Part shown: positions 15,932 through 24,910 of the stretch, piece by piece
Layout: every line of letters begins with the position of its first letter
Numbering within the stretch: position 1 is the first letter of the stretch
Notes under the pieces: model-generated
Told to the model about the DNA's origin: nothing
Databases searched by the model: none
The model's input: the letters and a program-made list of their open reading frames with translations, nothing else
Position numbers and translations under genes: made by a program
Origin: Flexivirga alba
Lineage (GTDB): Bacteria; Actinomycetota; Actinomycetes; Actinomycetales; Dermatophilaceae
Direction: 5' to 3'
Length of the DNA: 64,000 nucleotides
Assembly: GCF_042661025.1 (NCBI RefSeq)
Contig: NZ_JBHSWH010000001.1
Coordinates: 4,464,001 to 4,528,000, forward strand

Positions 15932-17062
15932 TCAGGCCCCGACGAAGTCGCGGACGAGCTCGATCACGCGGTCGACGTCGGCATCGGTCAGGGTCGGAAA
16001 CATCGGCAGGCTTATCTCTTGTGCCGAGTAGGTCTCCGCTACGGGGAACTGCCCCTGTTTCCAACCGAGTTCGGCGAAGAGCGGCTGGCGGTGCACCGGG
16101 AGGTAGTTGACCTGCACCCCGATGCCGTTCGAGCGGAGGTGCTCGAACAGCTCGCGCCGCCGGCCGTCGACGATCCGCAACGGGTAGAGGTGCCACATCG
16201 GGTCCGCGCCGTCGCGGGTGGCGGGCAGGCGCAACGAGTCGATTCCGCGCAGGCCCAGGTTGTACCGGTGATGGATCGCCCGGCGCCGTGCCTTGAAGAG
16301 TGCCAGCCGGCGCAGCTGGTTTGAGCCGAGCGCCGCAAGCACGTCCGGTAGCCGGTAGTTCAGGCCGAGCGACTGCACCTCGTAATACCACGGACCGTCG
16401 GGCTCGGAGCGCAGCTTCGCGGGATCCCGGGCGTAACCGATTCCCTTGAAATCCCTTGCCCTGCTGAGGATTTCGTCGTATGACGAGACGAGTGCCCCGC
16501 CTTCGGCGGTCGTGAGGTTCTTGGTCGGGAAGAAGCTGAAGGTCGTGACGTCGGCCAGCGACCCGACCGGTTTGCCGTCGAGTGAGCCGGCGATCGAATG
16601 TGCCGCGTCCTCCAGCAGCAGGGCGCCGCCGGAGTGAGCAACCTCGGCCAGACCCGTCGCGTCGATCGGGTGTCCGGCGAAGTCCACCCCTGCCACCACC
16701 GCTGTCTGTGGCGTCATGGCGTCCTTCACCGCGACCGGGTCGAGGTTGCCGGTGTCCTCGCACACGTCCGCGAAGACGATCCGAGCCCCTTGCCAGATCG
16801 CGGTCGTCGCGGTCGCGAAGAAGGTCAACGGGGTGGTGATCACCTCGTCACCGGTGCCGACACCGAGCCCGGCATACGCCGTGTGCAGCGCAGCGGTGCC
16901 CGACGTGACGCTGACGGCCGGGGTCTCGAGACCGGCGATCGCCGCGATGTCCTTCTCGAACGCGTCCACCGCGGGGCCGGTCGTCAGCCAGTCGCCGCGC
17001 AGGACGGCGGCGACGGCCTCGATGTCGGACTCGTCGATCGACTGTCGGCCGTACGGAAGCAT
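15932..17062 (-). CDS. pseC: UDP-4-keto-sugar aminotransferase, PseC
   Basis: PLP-dependent DegT/DnrJ/EryC1-family aminotransferase, 376 residues, second step of pseudaminic acid synthesis. Seen: N-terminal MLPYGRQSIDESDIEAV, the SVTSGTAALHTAY cofactor phosphate loop, EDAAHSIAGS, and the Schiff-base lysine Lys181 in FFPTKNLTTAEGG. C-terminal QVNYLPVHRQPLF matches PseC. Ten bases separate it from pseB, so they form an operon. Assignment to PseC rather than another sugar aminotransferase rests on its neighbour pseB. Confidence 0.92.
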   Translation of the reverse strand: MLPYGRQSIDESDIEAVAAVLRGDWLTTGPAVDAFEKDIAAIAGLETPAVSVTSGTAALHTAYAGLGVGTGDEVITTPLTFFATATTAIWQGARIVFADVCEDTGNLDPVAVKDAMTPQTAVVAGVDFAGHPIDATGLAEVAHSGGALLLEDAAHSIAGSLDGKPVGSLADVTTFSFFPTKNLTTAEGGALVSSYDEILSRARDFKGIGYARDPAKLRSEPDGPWYYEVQSLGLNYRLPDVLAALGSNQLRRLALFKARRRAIHHRYNLGLRGIDSLRLPATRDGADPMWHLYPLRIVDGRRRELFEHLRSNGIGVQVNYLPVHRQPLFAELGWKQGQFPVAETYSAQEISLPMFPTLTDADVDRVIELVRDFVGA

Positions 17063-17072
17063 CGGCCGACGC

Positions 17073-18086
17073 CTAGCGCGCGACAGGGGTCAAGCCGAGG
17101 TGACCGAGCTCGAGCACCCGGGCAATGTCCGCGGCGTCATACCAGAGGTCGTTCTTGTCCGACGAGCAGTGGAACCCCGCGGGCACCGGCTGAGCGCCCT
17201 CGATCTTCTGGTAGCCCCAGCTGGCCAACTCGGGCTCGAGCACGAAGTACTTGCCGTCCTGCACGATGACCGCACGGCGGCCCTCCTCGGGACTGATCAT
17301 CTCCTCGTGCAGCTTCTCGCCGGGGCGCAGCCCGATGTCGTGCATCCGCGCACCGGGAGCGATCGCCTGGGCCAGGTCAGTCACTTTGTGCGAGGCGATG
17401 TGAGGCACGACGAGCTCACCGCCCTGCATCATCGCGAAGGTGTCCAGGACCATCTGAACGGCGTCCGGAAGCGTGATCAGGAACCGGGTGCAGCGCATGT
17501 CCGTGATGGGCAGCGACTCGCCGGCCTCGTGCAGCGCCCGGAACTTCGGCACGATAGACCCGCGCGAGCCAGTGACATTGCCGTACCGGACGACGGAGAA
17601 TCGGGTCGGGTATGCCGCCGCGTAGTGGTTGCCGAGGATGAAAAGTTTGTCCGCCGTTAACTTGGTGGACCCATAAAGATTGATCGGACTTGAAGCTTTG
17701 TCCGTTGACAGCGCGACGACTTTCTTCACGCCCGCATCGATGGCCGCCTCCACCACATTCTGCGAACCCAGAACATTTGTCTTCACGAACTCGAACGGGT
17801 TGTATTCACCTGTGTCGACCTGCTTCAGTGCGGCCGCGTGGACCACGTAGTCGACACCGTGCATCGCCCGCCGCAACCGCGGCAGGTCGCGCACATCGCC
17901 GATGAACCAGCGCAGCCGCGGGTCGTCGTTGAACATCTGGCGAACTTCCCACTGCTTCAGTTCGTCGCGCGAGTAGACGATGACACGATGGGGGTTCTGG
18001 TCCTCCAGGAGGCGGGTGATGAATGCCTTTCCGAAAGAGCCTGTGCCACCGGTTACCAGGACCGAAGAACCCTGCAAATCCGTCAC
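17073..18086 (-). CDS. pseB: UDP-GlcNAc 4,6-dehydratase (inverting), PseB
   Basis: First step of pseudaminic acid synthesis, converting UDP-GlcNAc to the 4-keto-6-deoxy-L-arabino sugar. 337 residues. Seen: Rossmann motif VTGGTGSFGKAF, AAALKQVDTGEYNP, and the catalytic STDKASSPINLYGSTK with the Asp-Lys pair and tyrosine typical of FlaA1/PseB rather than the YxxxK of retaining dehydratases. Starts at GTG 18086 with GGGAG about 8 bases upstream. Divergent from pseG with about 83 bases between. Confidence 0.95.
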   Translation of the reverse strand: MTDLQGSSVLVTGGTGSFGKAFITRLLEDQNPHRVIVYSRDELKQWEVRQMFNDDPRLRWFIGDVRDLPRLRRAMHGVDYVVHAAALKQVDTGEYNPFEFVKTNVLGSQNVVEAAIDAGVKKVVALSTDKASSPINLYGSTKLTADKLFILGNHYAAAYPTRFSVVRYGNVTGSRGSIVPKFRALHEAGESLPITDMRCTRFLITLPDAVQMVLDTFAMMQGGELVVPHIASHKVTDLAQAIAPGARMHDIGLRPGEKLHEEMISPEEGRRAVIVQDGKYFVLEPELASWGYQKIEGAQPVPAGFHCSSDKNDLWYDAADIARVLELGHLGLTPVAR

Positions 18087-18156
18087 GTACTAACTCCCAA
18101 TCAGCGAAATTTCCGACTCGTGCAGCGGGGACGATACCCATCGAAACGGACGTGGC

Positions 18157-18162
18157 TACCAT
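18157..18162 (+). promoter_or_regulatory. leaderless -10 box of pseG
   Basis: TACCAT followed by 7 bases and ATG 18170; no ribosome site upstream of the start. Confidence 0.5.
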
Positions 18163-18169
18163 CATCCCG

Positions 18170-19226
18170 ATGACATTTACGGAAACCTTTCCCCAACGTA
18201 TTGCTTTCAGGTGTGATGCCAGCCCGTCGATCGGCGTCGGCCACGTCGTGCGGTGTGTTGCCCTCGGCGAGGAGCTACGTGCCCGCGGTTTCGAGGTGGT
18301 CCTCTGGGGCAGCGTCGAGGGCATCGGGTGGCTCTCCGAGCTGGTCGACAGCGTCGGGTTCAGCACGCTGCCGGCTGCCGAGGGCGTGACCGAACAGGTA
18401 CGTACTGCCGCGGAAGCAGGTTTCGGCGGGATAGTCCTCGACGGTTACCACCTCCTCCTCGCTCGGCGTTGCGCTACGTGCTGCCGGGCACGTCGTGCTC
18501 GCCCTGGTCGATGGTGATTTCGGCGCCGGCCAGGTCGCCGACCTGTATGTCGACCAGAACCTCGGAGCGCAGCCGCACCAGGGCGGCCCGACCGGTTCGG
18601 AGTGCCTCACCGGAGCCGACTACACCCTGCTGCGCGATTCCGTCCGCCTCCATCGTCGCGCGCCCGGGCCGATCAGCTCCTCCGGTGAAATCCGTTCAGT
18701 GCTAGCGGTATTCGGCGGGACCGACCCGGCCGGGGTTGCGCCGCTGGTGATCCCGGCGTTGCTCGCCACCGGCGCCGAGCTCGACGTCTCGGTGGTGGCG
18801 TCGGACCCCCGCATGACGGATCGGCTCGCCGCGCTGACGTTGTCGTCGCGACAGCGGCTGCGCGTCATACCCCCGCAGCGGGAGTTGACTGCGCTGGCCG
18901 CGGCCAACGATCTGACGATCAGTGCGTCCGGCACCACCGTGTGGGAACTCCTCGCGGTCGGGGTGCCGACCGCGGTCGTCTGCGCGGTCGACAACCAACG
19001 ACTCGGCTACCGCGCGCTGCTGGCGACTGACGTCGCCACCGGGCTCGGGGAATTACCGAATCTGGACACCTCCCACACAACGGCGACGCTCCGAGACCTG
19101 ATCGAAAACCCCCACCGGGCAACGGAACTGGCGGCTCGCGGGCAGCGGCTCATCGACGGCGAGGGCCGCGGCCGCGTCGCCGACGCATTCGTCAGCCGGC
19201 TCGCAGCGCAGCGGCCTGTGCGCTGA
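18170..19226 (+). pseudogene. pseG: UDP-sugar hydrolase PseG, frameshifted
   Basis: Fourth pseudaminic acid step, removing UDP. N-terminal RIAFRCDASPSIGVGHVVRCVALGEEL matches the PseG nucleotide-sugar hydrolase start, and the C-terminal half has VLAVFGGTDPAG and LTISASGTTVWELLAVGVPT, a GT-B-like donor site. The two halves are in different frames: after the VLDGYH codons one extra C at about 18,450 shifts reading, and removing it gives a 351-residue protein of normal length. The run there is CCACCTCCTCC. Either a base-calling error or inactivation; if real, pseudaminic acid synthesis would stall here. Confidence 0.8.
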
Positions 19227-20471
19227 CCTGGTTCGCGGACTCCGCGCCGAGAACCACATGCGTCACGCCGGGTCGGCGCAGCACGTCCAGTGCCGCGGAC
19301 TCGTCCGGACACCGTATGGCGACCAGCCTGTCGCTGACGGCGGACAGGGACGAGTCGCGCAGTTCCCAGGGCAACTCCAGGTATCCGACGCTCGGATCAC
19401 TCAGCGCCTCGGCAAGTTCAGACTCGTCCAACACGCCGCAACCGATCAATCGGACGCGACCCTCCTTCTGATGCCGCAGGAGCGACTCGCGCGACTCGGC
19501 GAGGTCCACGGGCGAGTGGGCGACGATGACCTCGACCGCTGAACTGCCCAGTCTGGCAACGGTTTCCCAGACGGTCGCATCCGCACCGTCCGGCAGCCCG
19601 GGGTCAGCTCCGCGATGACGCCCACACGCTCGCTCAAGCCGTGCCGGAGCGCCCGGCCGAGGCGGGTCGCGCTCTCCGGATCGGTCACCCGGACGTGGGT
19701 GGCCCCGGCCAAGGCAGCCTGCTCCAGGACCTGCGAAGCGGTTGCCGGGTCCATGACGCCGAAGCGGCCGGAGCTGATCCACGGCAGCGGCTCGGCCACC
19801 GCCCCGCCGGCGACGACCCAGGCGTCCAGCAGTTCACGCCACGTCGCACTCAGCAGGTCCGGCACGGCGTCCATCGCGCGAACCGCGATGGAGAAATCCA
19901 GCAAGGTGTCGACGGTGCACCGCACGCGGCCCGCAGCGCCCTCAGCCGGTGGCACCCACGTGAAGTCGTCGGTATGCCGCCTGATCCACGGCGTCACGTG
20001 CTCCCTGTCGTATGCCGTTTGTGCCGACCTGTTCGCCTCCCGCAGCAGTCGCGCGGTGAACACCTCGGCGCCCATGCCGTAGATCGTCTCGGTCGTCACC
20101 CGGACGTAGTCCTGGCCGGCGTCACGCATGCGGCGGATGAGCTCCTCGACGTATGTGCCGTCCGGCCCGACGTTGTCGCCGGTCAGCCGGACCACCAGGT
20201 CGTCGTCGGCAAGGTCCGCTGTGGCACCGACGAATCGGTCCAAGGTGTTGTGCAGATCGCCGCGAAAGACCGCAATGCCGGCCGCCTCGAGGGCGCCGGC
20301 GAGCGCGTCGTCCTCCGGTTCGACGCTGGTCGCGACGACCACGTCCAGACCGGTGTTCGCCGCCCGTTGTGCAGCCAGCACGACCAGCGGCCGGCCGGCG
20401 AGGGTAAGCAGCGCCTTGCCCGGCAACCGGGACGACGACAGGCGCGACTGGAGCACAACACGGACTCTCAT
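19192..20471 (-). pseudogene. pseF: PseF/SpsF-like cytidylyltransferase fused to aldo/keto reductase domain, frameshifted
   Basis: Cytidylyltransferase (CMP-Pse synthetase candidate) with N-terminal MRVRVVLQSRLSSSRLPGKALLTLAG, the nucleotide-binding signature, then FRGDLHNTLDRF and VVRLTGDNV. From about residue 240 a TIM-barrel aldo/keto reductase-like domain follows (WISSGRFGVMDPATASQVLEQA). The domain continues in another frame (GADATVWETVARLGSSAVEVIVAHSP...) after one missing G at about 19,598 in a CCCCGGG run. Restored length 426 residues. Overlaps the end of pseG tail-to-tail by 35 bases. The cytidylyltransferase part alone is intact. Confidence 0.75.
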
Positions 20472-20503
20472 ACGCGGAGGGTAAGGCCCGGACATGACGC
20501 GTC

Positions 20504-20509
20504 TAGGCT
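20504..20509 (+). promoter_or_regulatory. leaderless -10 box, TIGR03089 gene
   Basis: TAGGCT, 7 bases, then GTG 20517. Confidence 0.55.
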
Positions 20510-20516
20510 CCATCAG

Positions 20517-21107
20517 GTGAATTCTGATGATCTGCGCGCCGCGCTCCTCGCCGGCGACCTCTCCCGCCCGCGGCTGACCTGGTATGACGACAGCCGTGGC
20601 GAACGCATCGATCTGTCGGGCAAAACGCTCGCGAATTGGGTTGCCAAGGCAGCGAATTGGCTCGAATCCGAGATGGGGCTCGCGCCGGGCGAGACGGTGC
20701 GGCTGGACATGCCGGCCGATCACTGGCGCACGATCTACTGGTCGCTCGCAGCCTGGACCCGCGGGCTGACCGTCACCGCGGACACCGACGCGGACGCGTG
20801 CGTGAGTATGACGCCCGACACCGCCGCCGACCTGCTCGAATCCGCGGCCGCCCTGGCAGCCAGCCCGCTGCAGGCCATGGCGGACACGATGCCGGCGCCG
20901 GTGGGTTCCGTGCCATGCGACGGACCGACCCTCGACGACGTCGCGGCCGGCAGCCGAGTGTTCGTGAGCAACACCGACATGGACGCAGTGCCGGCATTGG
21001 CAGCCGCACTGATCGGCCGCGGTTGTTCAGTGCTGGTCGTGCGAGGCGGGGACGAGCATGCCCGCTCCGCACGGAGCGCGTCGGAGCGTGTCGACGTCGT
21101 CTTGTAA
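20517..21107 (+). CDS. TIGR03089 family protein
   Basis: 196 residues from a leaderless GTG. Resembles the N-terminal region of AMP-binding enzymes but lacks their catalytic motifs: DLSGKTLANWVAKAANWLESE then DMPADHWRTIYWSLAAWTRGLTV. The TIGR03089 family is restricted to actinobacteria and is often found beside wall-polysaccharide and LCP genes, as here. Function unknown. The C-terminus ends in a degraded ligase-like stretch (GCSVLVVRGGDEHARSA). Confidence 0.75.
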   Translation: MNSDDLRAALLAGDLSRPRLTWYDDSRGERIDLSGKTLANWVAKAANWLESEMGLAPGETVRLDMPADHWRTIYWSLAAWTRGLTVTADTDADACVSMTPDTAADLLESAAALAASPLQAMADTMPAPVGSVPCDGPTLDDVAAGSRVFVSNTDMDAVPALAAALIGRGCSVLVVRGGDEHARSARSASERVDVVL

Positions 21108-21110
21108 TGT
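21105..21110 (+). promoter_or_regulatory. leaderless -10 box of scoA
   Basis: TAATGT, 7 bases, then ATG 21118; overlaps the TIGR03089 stop codon. Confidence 0.5.
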
Positions 21111-21117
21111 CCGTCAC

Positions 21118-21891
21118 ATGGACAAAGTGGTCTCTTCGGCGGCAACGGCCGTGGCCGACATACCATCCGGGGCATCTCTTGCCGTGGGCGGTTTCGGCCT
21201 GTGTGGCATTCCCAGCGTGCTGATCCAAGCGCTCCATCAGACGTCTGCGACGAACTTGGAGGTCATCTCCAACAACTGTGGCGTCGACGACTGGGGGCTC
21301 GGAATCCTGCTGCGTGACAAGCGGATCCGGCGGATCATCGCGTCATACGTCGGCGAGAACAAGGAGTTCGCGCGGCAGTACCTCGAGGGCGAACTCGAGG
21401 TCGAACTCACCCCACAGGGCACGCTGGCGGAGAAACTGCGCGCCGGCGGCGCCGGGATCGCGGCGTTCTACACCGCGACCGGAGTAGGCACCCAGATCGC
21501 CGAGGGCGGTATGCCGTGGCGGTATGCCGAGGACGGCTCGGTGGCGCTGGCCTCCCCCACCAAGGAGACCCGCGACTTCGACTTCGGTGGCACGACCAAG
21601 CCCTACGTGCTGGAGGAAGCAATCGTCGCCGATTACGGCCTGGTGCGTGCGGCAAAGGGCGACCGGCACGGCAACCTCGTCTTCAACCAGAGCGCCCGCA
21701 ACTTCAACCCGCTGTGTGCGATGTCCGCCAAGGTCACCATCGCCGAGGTGGAGGAGCTGGTCGATCCCGGCGAGATCAACCCCGACGACGTTCACCTGCC
21801 CGGCATCTATGTGCACCGCGTCGTGCAACTGACCCCGGAGCAGGCGACCGACAAGCGCATCGAGAAGACCACCACGAAAGGCGGCAACTGA
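21118..21891 (+). CDS. scoA: 3-oxoacid CoA-transferase subunit A
   Basis: Alpha subunit of succinyl-CoA:3-ketoacid CoA transferase, which moves CoA between succinyl-CoA and acetoacetate in ketone-body use. 257 residues. Seen: VGGFGLCGIPSVLIQAL, the SNNCGVDDWGLGILL block, EFARQYLEGELEVELTPQGTLAEKLRAGGAGIAAFYT, and the NPLCAMSAKVTIAEVEELV end. Stop shares a base with the start of scoB, so the two are coupled. Confidence 0.95.
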   Translation: MDKVVSSAATAVADIPSGASLAVGGFGLCGIPSVLIQALHQTSATNLEVISNNCGVDDWGLGILLRDKRIRRIIASYVGENKEFARQYLEGELEVELTPQGTLAEKLRAGGAGIAAFYTATGVGTQIAEGGMPWRYAEDGSVALASPTKETRDFDFGGTTKPYVLEEAIVADYGLVRAAKGDRHGNLVFNQSARNFNPLCAMSAKVTIAEVEELVDPGEINPDDVHLPGIYVHRVVQLTPEQATDKRIEKTTTKGGN

Positions 21892-22517
21892 TGGCGCTGT
21901 CCCGCAATGACATGGCGGCCCGTGCGGCCCAGGAGTTGTCCGACGGCGACTACGTCAACCTCGGCATCGGCCTGCCCACCCTGGTGCCCAACTACGTGCC
22001 CGACGACGTCGAGCTGGTGCTGCAGTCCGAGAACGGCCTGCTCGGCGTCGGCGCCTACCCCGACGCGGACAAGGTCGACGCCGACCTGATCAACGCCGGC
22101 AAGGAGACCGTCACCCTGCGCAGGGGTGCCTCCATCTTCGACTCGGCCACCAGCTTCGGGATGATCCGCGGCGGCAAGATCGACGCCGCCATCCTCGGTG
22201 CCATGCAGGTGTCGGTCGCCGGCGACATCGCGAACTGGACGATCCCGGGCAAGATGATCAAGGGCATGGGTGGCGCGATGGACCTGGTCCACGGCGCCCG
22301 CAAGGTCATCGTGCTGATGGAGCACGTCGCGAAGGACGGCTCACCGAAGATCGTGCCGGAGTGCACCCTGCCGCTGACCGGCCAAAAGGTCGTCCAGCGC
22401 ATCATCACCGACCTCGCCGTCATCGACATCACGCCGGACGGGCTCAAGCTCGTCGAGACAGCGCCGGGCGTCACCGAGGACGAAGTGCGTGAGGCGACGG
22501 GTGCGCCACTGGCCTGA
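21891..22517 (+). CDS. scoB: 3-oxoacid CoA-transferase subunit B
   Basis: Beta subunit, 208 residues. Seen: NLGIGLPTLVPNYVP and the catalytic glutamate in SENGLLGVG, then FDSATSFGMIRGGKIDAAILGAMQVS and the VIDITPDGLKLVETAPG C-terminus. The enzyme works as a heterodimer with scoA. Convergent with the GT2 gene downstream, three bases between stops. Confidence 0.95.
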   Translation: MALSRNDMAARAAQELSDGDYVNLGIGLPTLVPNYVPDDVELVLQSENGLLGVGAYPDADKVDADLINAGKETVTLRRGASIFDSATSFGMIRGGKIDAAILGAMQVSVAGDIANWTIPGKMIKGMGGAMDLVHGARKVIVLMEHVAKDGSPKIVPECTLPLTGQKVVQRIITDLAVIDITPDGLKLVETAPGVTEDEVREATGAPLA

Positions 22518-22520
22518 GGC

Positions 22521-23507
22521 TCAGTCGTCGGAGAGCCGGATGCGGCTGGTCAGGAAGCCGTAGCCCCACGCCAGGTGCATCGTGGCGAGCACCGGCGGCA
22601 CCAGCCGCCGGACCGCCTGCGGAGAGCCGGCCGAGATCGCAACGCCGCCAACGGTCACCGCCCCGACATACCCTGCGGGGATCAGCCAGAGCGGACGCCA
22701 GCAGAAACCACCGACGGCTCCGACCGCGATCGCTGCGAGTGCTGCGGGCGGCGCGAGGTAGCGGGCGTTGATCGAGCCCTTGTGTTGCTTGGCGACGACG
22801 CGGCGCCACTGGCCGTACTGCTTGTACTGCCGCGCCAGGGCGCGGAACGACCCACGCGGCCGGTAGGTCACCTTCAGCTCCGGGGTGAACCACACGATGC
22901 CGCCGGCAGCGCGCAGCCGGAAATTCATCTCCCAGTCCTGGGCGCGGGTGAACCGTGCGTCATACCCGCCAATGCGCTGCAACCAGGAGCGCCGGAAGAC
23001 GCCGAGATAGACGGTCGCGGCCGGGCCGGGCTTACCACCGAGCTTGAACTTCACCCCGCCGACGCCGAGTTTCGACTTCATCGCCACCGCGACGGCTCGC
23101 TCGAATTCCGTGGTGCCCTCGGCGTCCATGATCCCGCCGACGTTGGCCGCGCCGGTCTCCTCCAGCACACGCACCGCGGTGGCGAGGTAGCCGTCGGACA
23201 AGATTCCGTGGCCGTCCACCCGCGCGATGACATCGTATGACGCCACAGCGATGGCGGCATTCAGCGCATCTGGCGTGCGGCCGGTGGGATTCGTGACAAG
23301 TTTCACACGATCGTCAGTGGCGTGCAGACCGCTCGCAACCGCGTCCGTGCCGTCCGTGGAGGGGCCGAGCGCGAGGATCACCTCGACCGGTGCAGCCAGC
23401 TCCTGCCGCAGTATGGCGGTCACGGACTCGGCCAGGTGCCGCTCCTCGTTGAGGATCGGCATGATCACCGAAACGCCGTCGGTCACTTGCGATTCGGGTG
23501 TTGGCAC
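22521..23507 (-). CDS. glycosyltransferase family 2 (ExoA-like)
   Basis: Inverting GT-A glycosyltransferase, about 328 residues. Seen: VSVIMPILNEERHLAESV, the DGTDAVASG nucleotide-binding region, the acidic ARVDGHG metal site, DWEMNFRLRAAGG, and hydrophobic C-terminal segments that anchor it in the membrane (AALAAIAVGAVGGFCWRPLWLIPAGYVG). Resembles succinoglycan ExoA-like transferases. Start chosen at GTG 23507 because a leaderless box lies 7 bases upstream; an ATG at 23534 would overlap the divergent LCP gene's promoter. Divergent from the LCP gene, so both may act on wall polysaccharide. Confidence 0.85.
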   Translation of the reverse strand: MPTPESQVTDGVSVIMPILNEERHLAESVTAILRQELAAPVEVILALGPSTDGTDAVASGLHATDDRVKLVTNPTGRTPDALNAAIAVASYDVIARVDGHGILSDGYLATAVRVLEETGAANVGGIMDAEGTTEFERAVAVAMKSKLGVGGVKFKLGGKPGPAATVYLGVFRRSWLQRIGGYDARFTRAQDWEMNFRLRAAGGIVWFTPELKVTYRPRGSFRALARQYKQYGQWRRVVAKQHKGSINARYLAPPAALAAIAVGAVGGFCWRPLWLIPAGYVGAVTVGGVAISAGSPQAVRRLVPPVLATMHLAWGYGFLTSRIRLSDD

Positions 23508-23514
23508 GCGTCGC

Positions 23515-23520
23515 AGATTA
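23515..23520 (-). promoter_or_regulatory. leaderless -10 box of the GT2 gene
   Basis: TAATCT on the minus strand, 7 bases, then GTG 23507; divergent from the LCP promoter. Confidence 0.5.
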
Positions 23521-23544
23521 CACGGCACACCCATGTCATCGCGT

Positions 23545-23550
23545 TACCCT
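23545..23550 (+). promoter_or_regulatory. leaderless -10 box of the LCP gene
   Basis: TACCCT, 6 bases, then GTG 23557. Confidence 0.5.
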
Positions 23551-23556
23551 CGTGCG

Positions 23557-24885
23557 GTGCCAGACGACGAAGATCCGATCACCATCGACACCCGCAAGGG
23601 CGCCGGTGCTCCTCGTGGCTCGGGTCGCCGACCCGCGCAGGAGCCCCAGGAGATCCCGGTCCGCCCGGACCGTGGGCGCCCCGCGCAGCAGCCCGGCGGC
23701 CGCAGCACCGCGCCTCGCAGTGCTCCGGCTTCCGCACCATCCGGCGGCGACTCGACTCGGATGATGCCGGCCGGGCCGCGCAACCATCCCCAGGACCACG
23801 GCGGCGCACCGCAAGATCCGAGTGGTCCGCGACAGTCCGGTCCCGGTGGCCCCGGTGGCCCCCGACGACCGGGAGGGCCGCGCCCGGCATACCCCGCTGC
23901 GGCGCCGCAGCGCCGTAAGCGCAAGTGGCCGCGCGTGCTGCTTGTCGTCGTGGTGATCTTCGCCCTCTGGGTCGGGCTGCTCGTGTGGGCCGGCCTGTCG
24001 GCGTGGGGCAAGGTCACCAAGGTCGACGCGTTCCCCAGCGGCAACCGCCCGGCGGGCGGCAAGGGCACCAACGTTCTGCTGGTCGGGTCCGACTCTCGCG
24101 CCGGCCTGACGAGCGCGCAAGGGCGCGCGCTCGGCACGGGAGGCAGCAGCGTCGGCGGTGGCACCGCGCGCACCGACTCGATCATGGTGTTGCACATGCC
24201 CGACAGCGGGAAGCCGACCTTGGTCAGCTTCCAGCGCGACTCGTGGGTGAGCATCCCCGGGCACGGGCAGGGAAAGATCAACTCGGCGTTCACCATCGGC
24301 GGACCGAAGCTGATGATCCAGACGATCGAGCAGGCATCCGGTCTGCGCATCGACAGGTACATGGAGATCGGCTTCGGCGGATTCGCCGGTGTCGTCGACT
24401 CGGTCGGCGGCGTCCGGATGTGCCTCAAGCAGAACGTCGATGACAAGGATGCTCACATCAACCTCAAGAAGGGCTGCCAGACGCTCAACGGCAAGAACGC
24501 CCTGGGCTATGTACGATCCCGGCACGCTTTCGCCACCGGTGACCTGGCGCGAGCGGAGCACCAACGCGAGTTCCTTGCCGCGCTGATGAAGAAGATCGCC
24601 AGCCCCACCAACCTGCTGTTGCCGTGGAAGCTCAAGAGCGTCGGTTCGGCCGGCGCCAAGGGCGTCGCCGTCAACAAGGGCATGTCGCCGATCCAGGCGC
24701 TGAAGATCATGTGGACGCTCAAGGGCGTCAGCAACGGCGGTATCTCTGTCCAGGTCCCGGTCGCCAACCCCAACTACTTCGTTGCCGGGCAGTCGACGGT
24801 GCTGTGGGACAAGGCGCGGGCGATCAAGCTCTTCAACGATCTCAACAACGACCGGGCGGTCACCGCGCCCGCGACCGGGTCCTGA
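23557..24885 (+). CDS. LytR-CpsA-Psr (LCP) family wall-polymer ligase
   Basis: 442 residues. Long proline/glycine/arginine-rich cytoplasmic N-terminus (about 1-120), one membrane segment at about 126-149, then an extracytoplasmic LCP domain: NVLLVGSDSRAG, ARTDSIMVLHM, LVSFQRDSWVSIPGHGQGKINSAF, and YVRSRHAFATGDLARAEHQR with the arginines that bind the polyprenyl-pyrophosphate head group. Members attach polysaccharide to peptidoglycan. Start chosen at GTG 23557; the ATG at 23533 would overlap the divergent gene's promoter. Confidence 0.93.
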   Translation: MPDDEDPITIDTRKGAGAPRGSGRRPAQEPQEIPVRPDRGRPAQQPGGRSTAPRSAPASAPSGGDSTRMMPAGPRNHPQDHGGAPQDPSGPRQSGPGGPGGPRRPGGPRPAYPAAAPQRRKRKWPRVLLVVVVIFALWVGLLVWAGLSAWGKVTKVDAFPSGNRPAGGKGTNVLLVGSDSRAGLTSAQGRALGTGGSSVGGGTARTDSIMVLHMPDSGKPTLVSFQRDSWVSIPGHGQGKINSAFTIGGPKLMIQTIEQASGLRIDRYMEIGFGGFAGVVDSVGGVRMCLKQNVDDKDAHINLKKGCQTLNGKNALGYVRSRHAFATGDLARAEHQREFLAALMKKIASPTNLLLPWKLKSVGSAGAKGVAVNKGMSPIQALKIMWTLKGVSNGGISVQVPVANPNYFVAGQSTVLWDKARAIKLFNDLNNDRAVTAPATGS

Positions 24886-24901
24886 CCTCGGCCCGAGATC
24901 A
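24883..24901. terminator. hairpin between convergent LCP and vapC genes
   Basis: TGACCTCGG and CCGAGATCA form arms with one weak pair around a single-base centre, at the LCP stop codon. No U-tract, so moderate support. Confidence 0.4.
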
Positions 24902-24910
24902 GGGTCGGGA

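Noticed and set aside
16582..17269. Plus-strand open frames across pseC
   Set aside because: Shadows of pseC with high Arg/Pro/Ser content; no motif.
18440..18460. Programmed ribosomal frameshift in pseG
   Set aside because: No slippery heptamer of the X XXY YYZ form and no following strong hairpin; the other five indels make a common technical cause more likely.
23227..23556. N-terminal extension of the LCP protein
   Set aside because: The frame is open upstream only because it is the reverse shadow of the GT2 gene; the leaderless GTG at 23557 is better supported.
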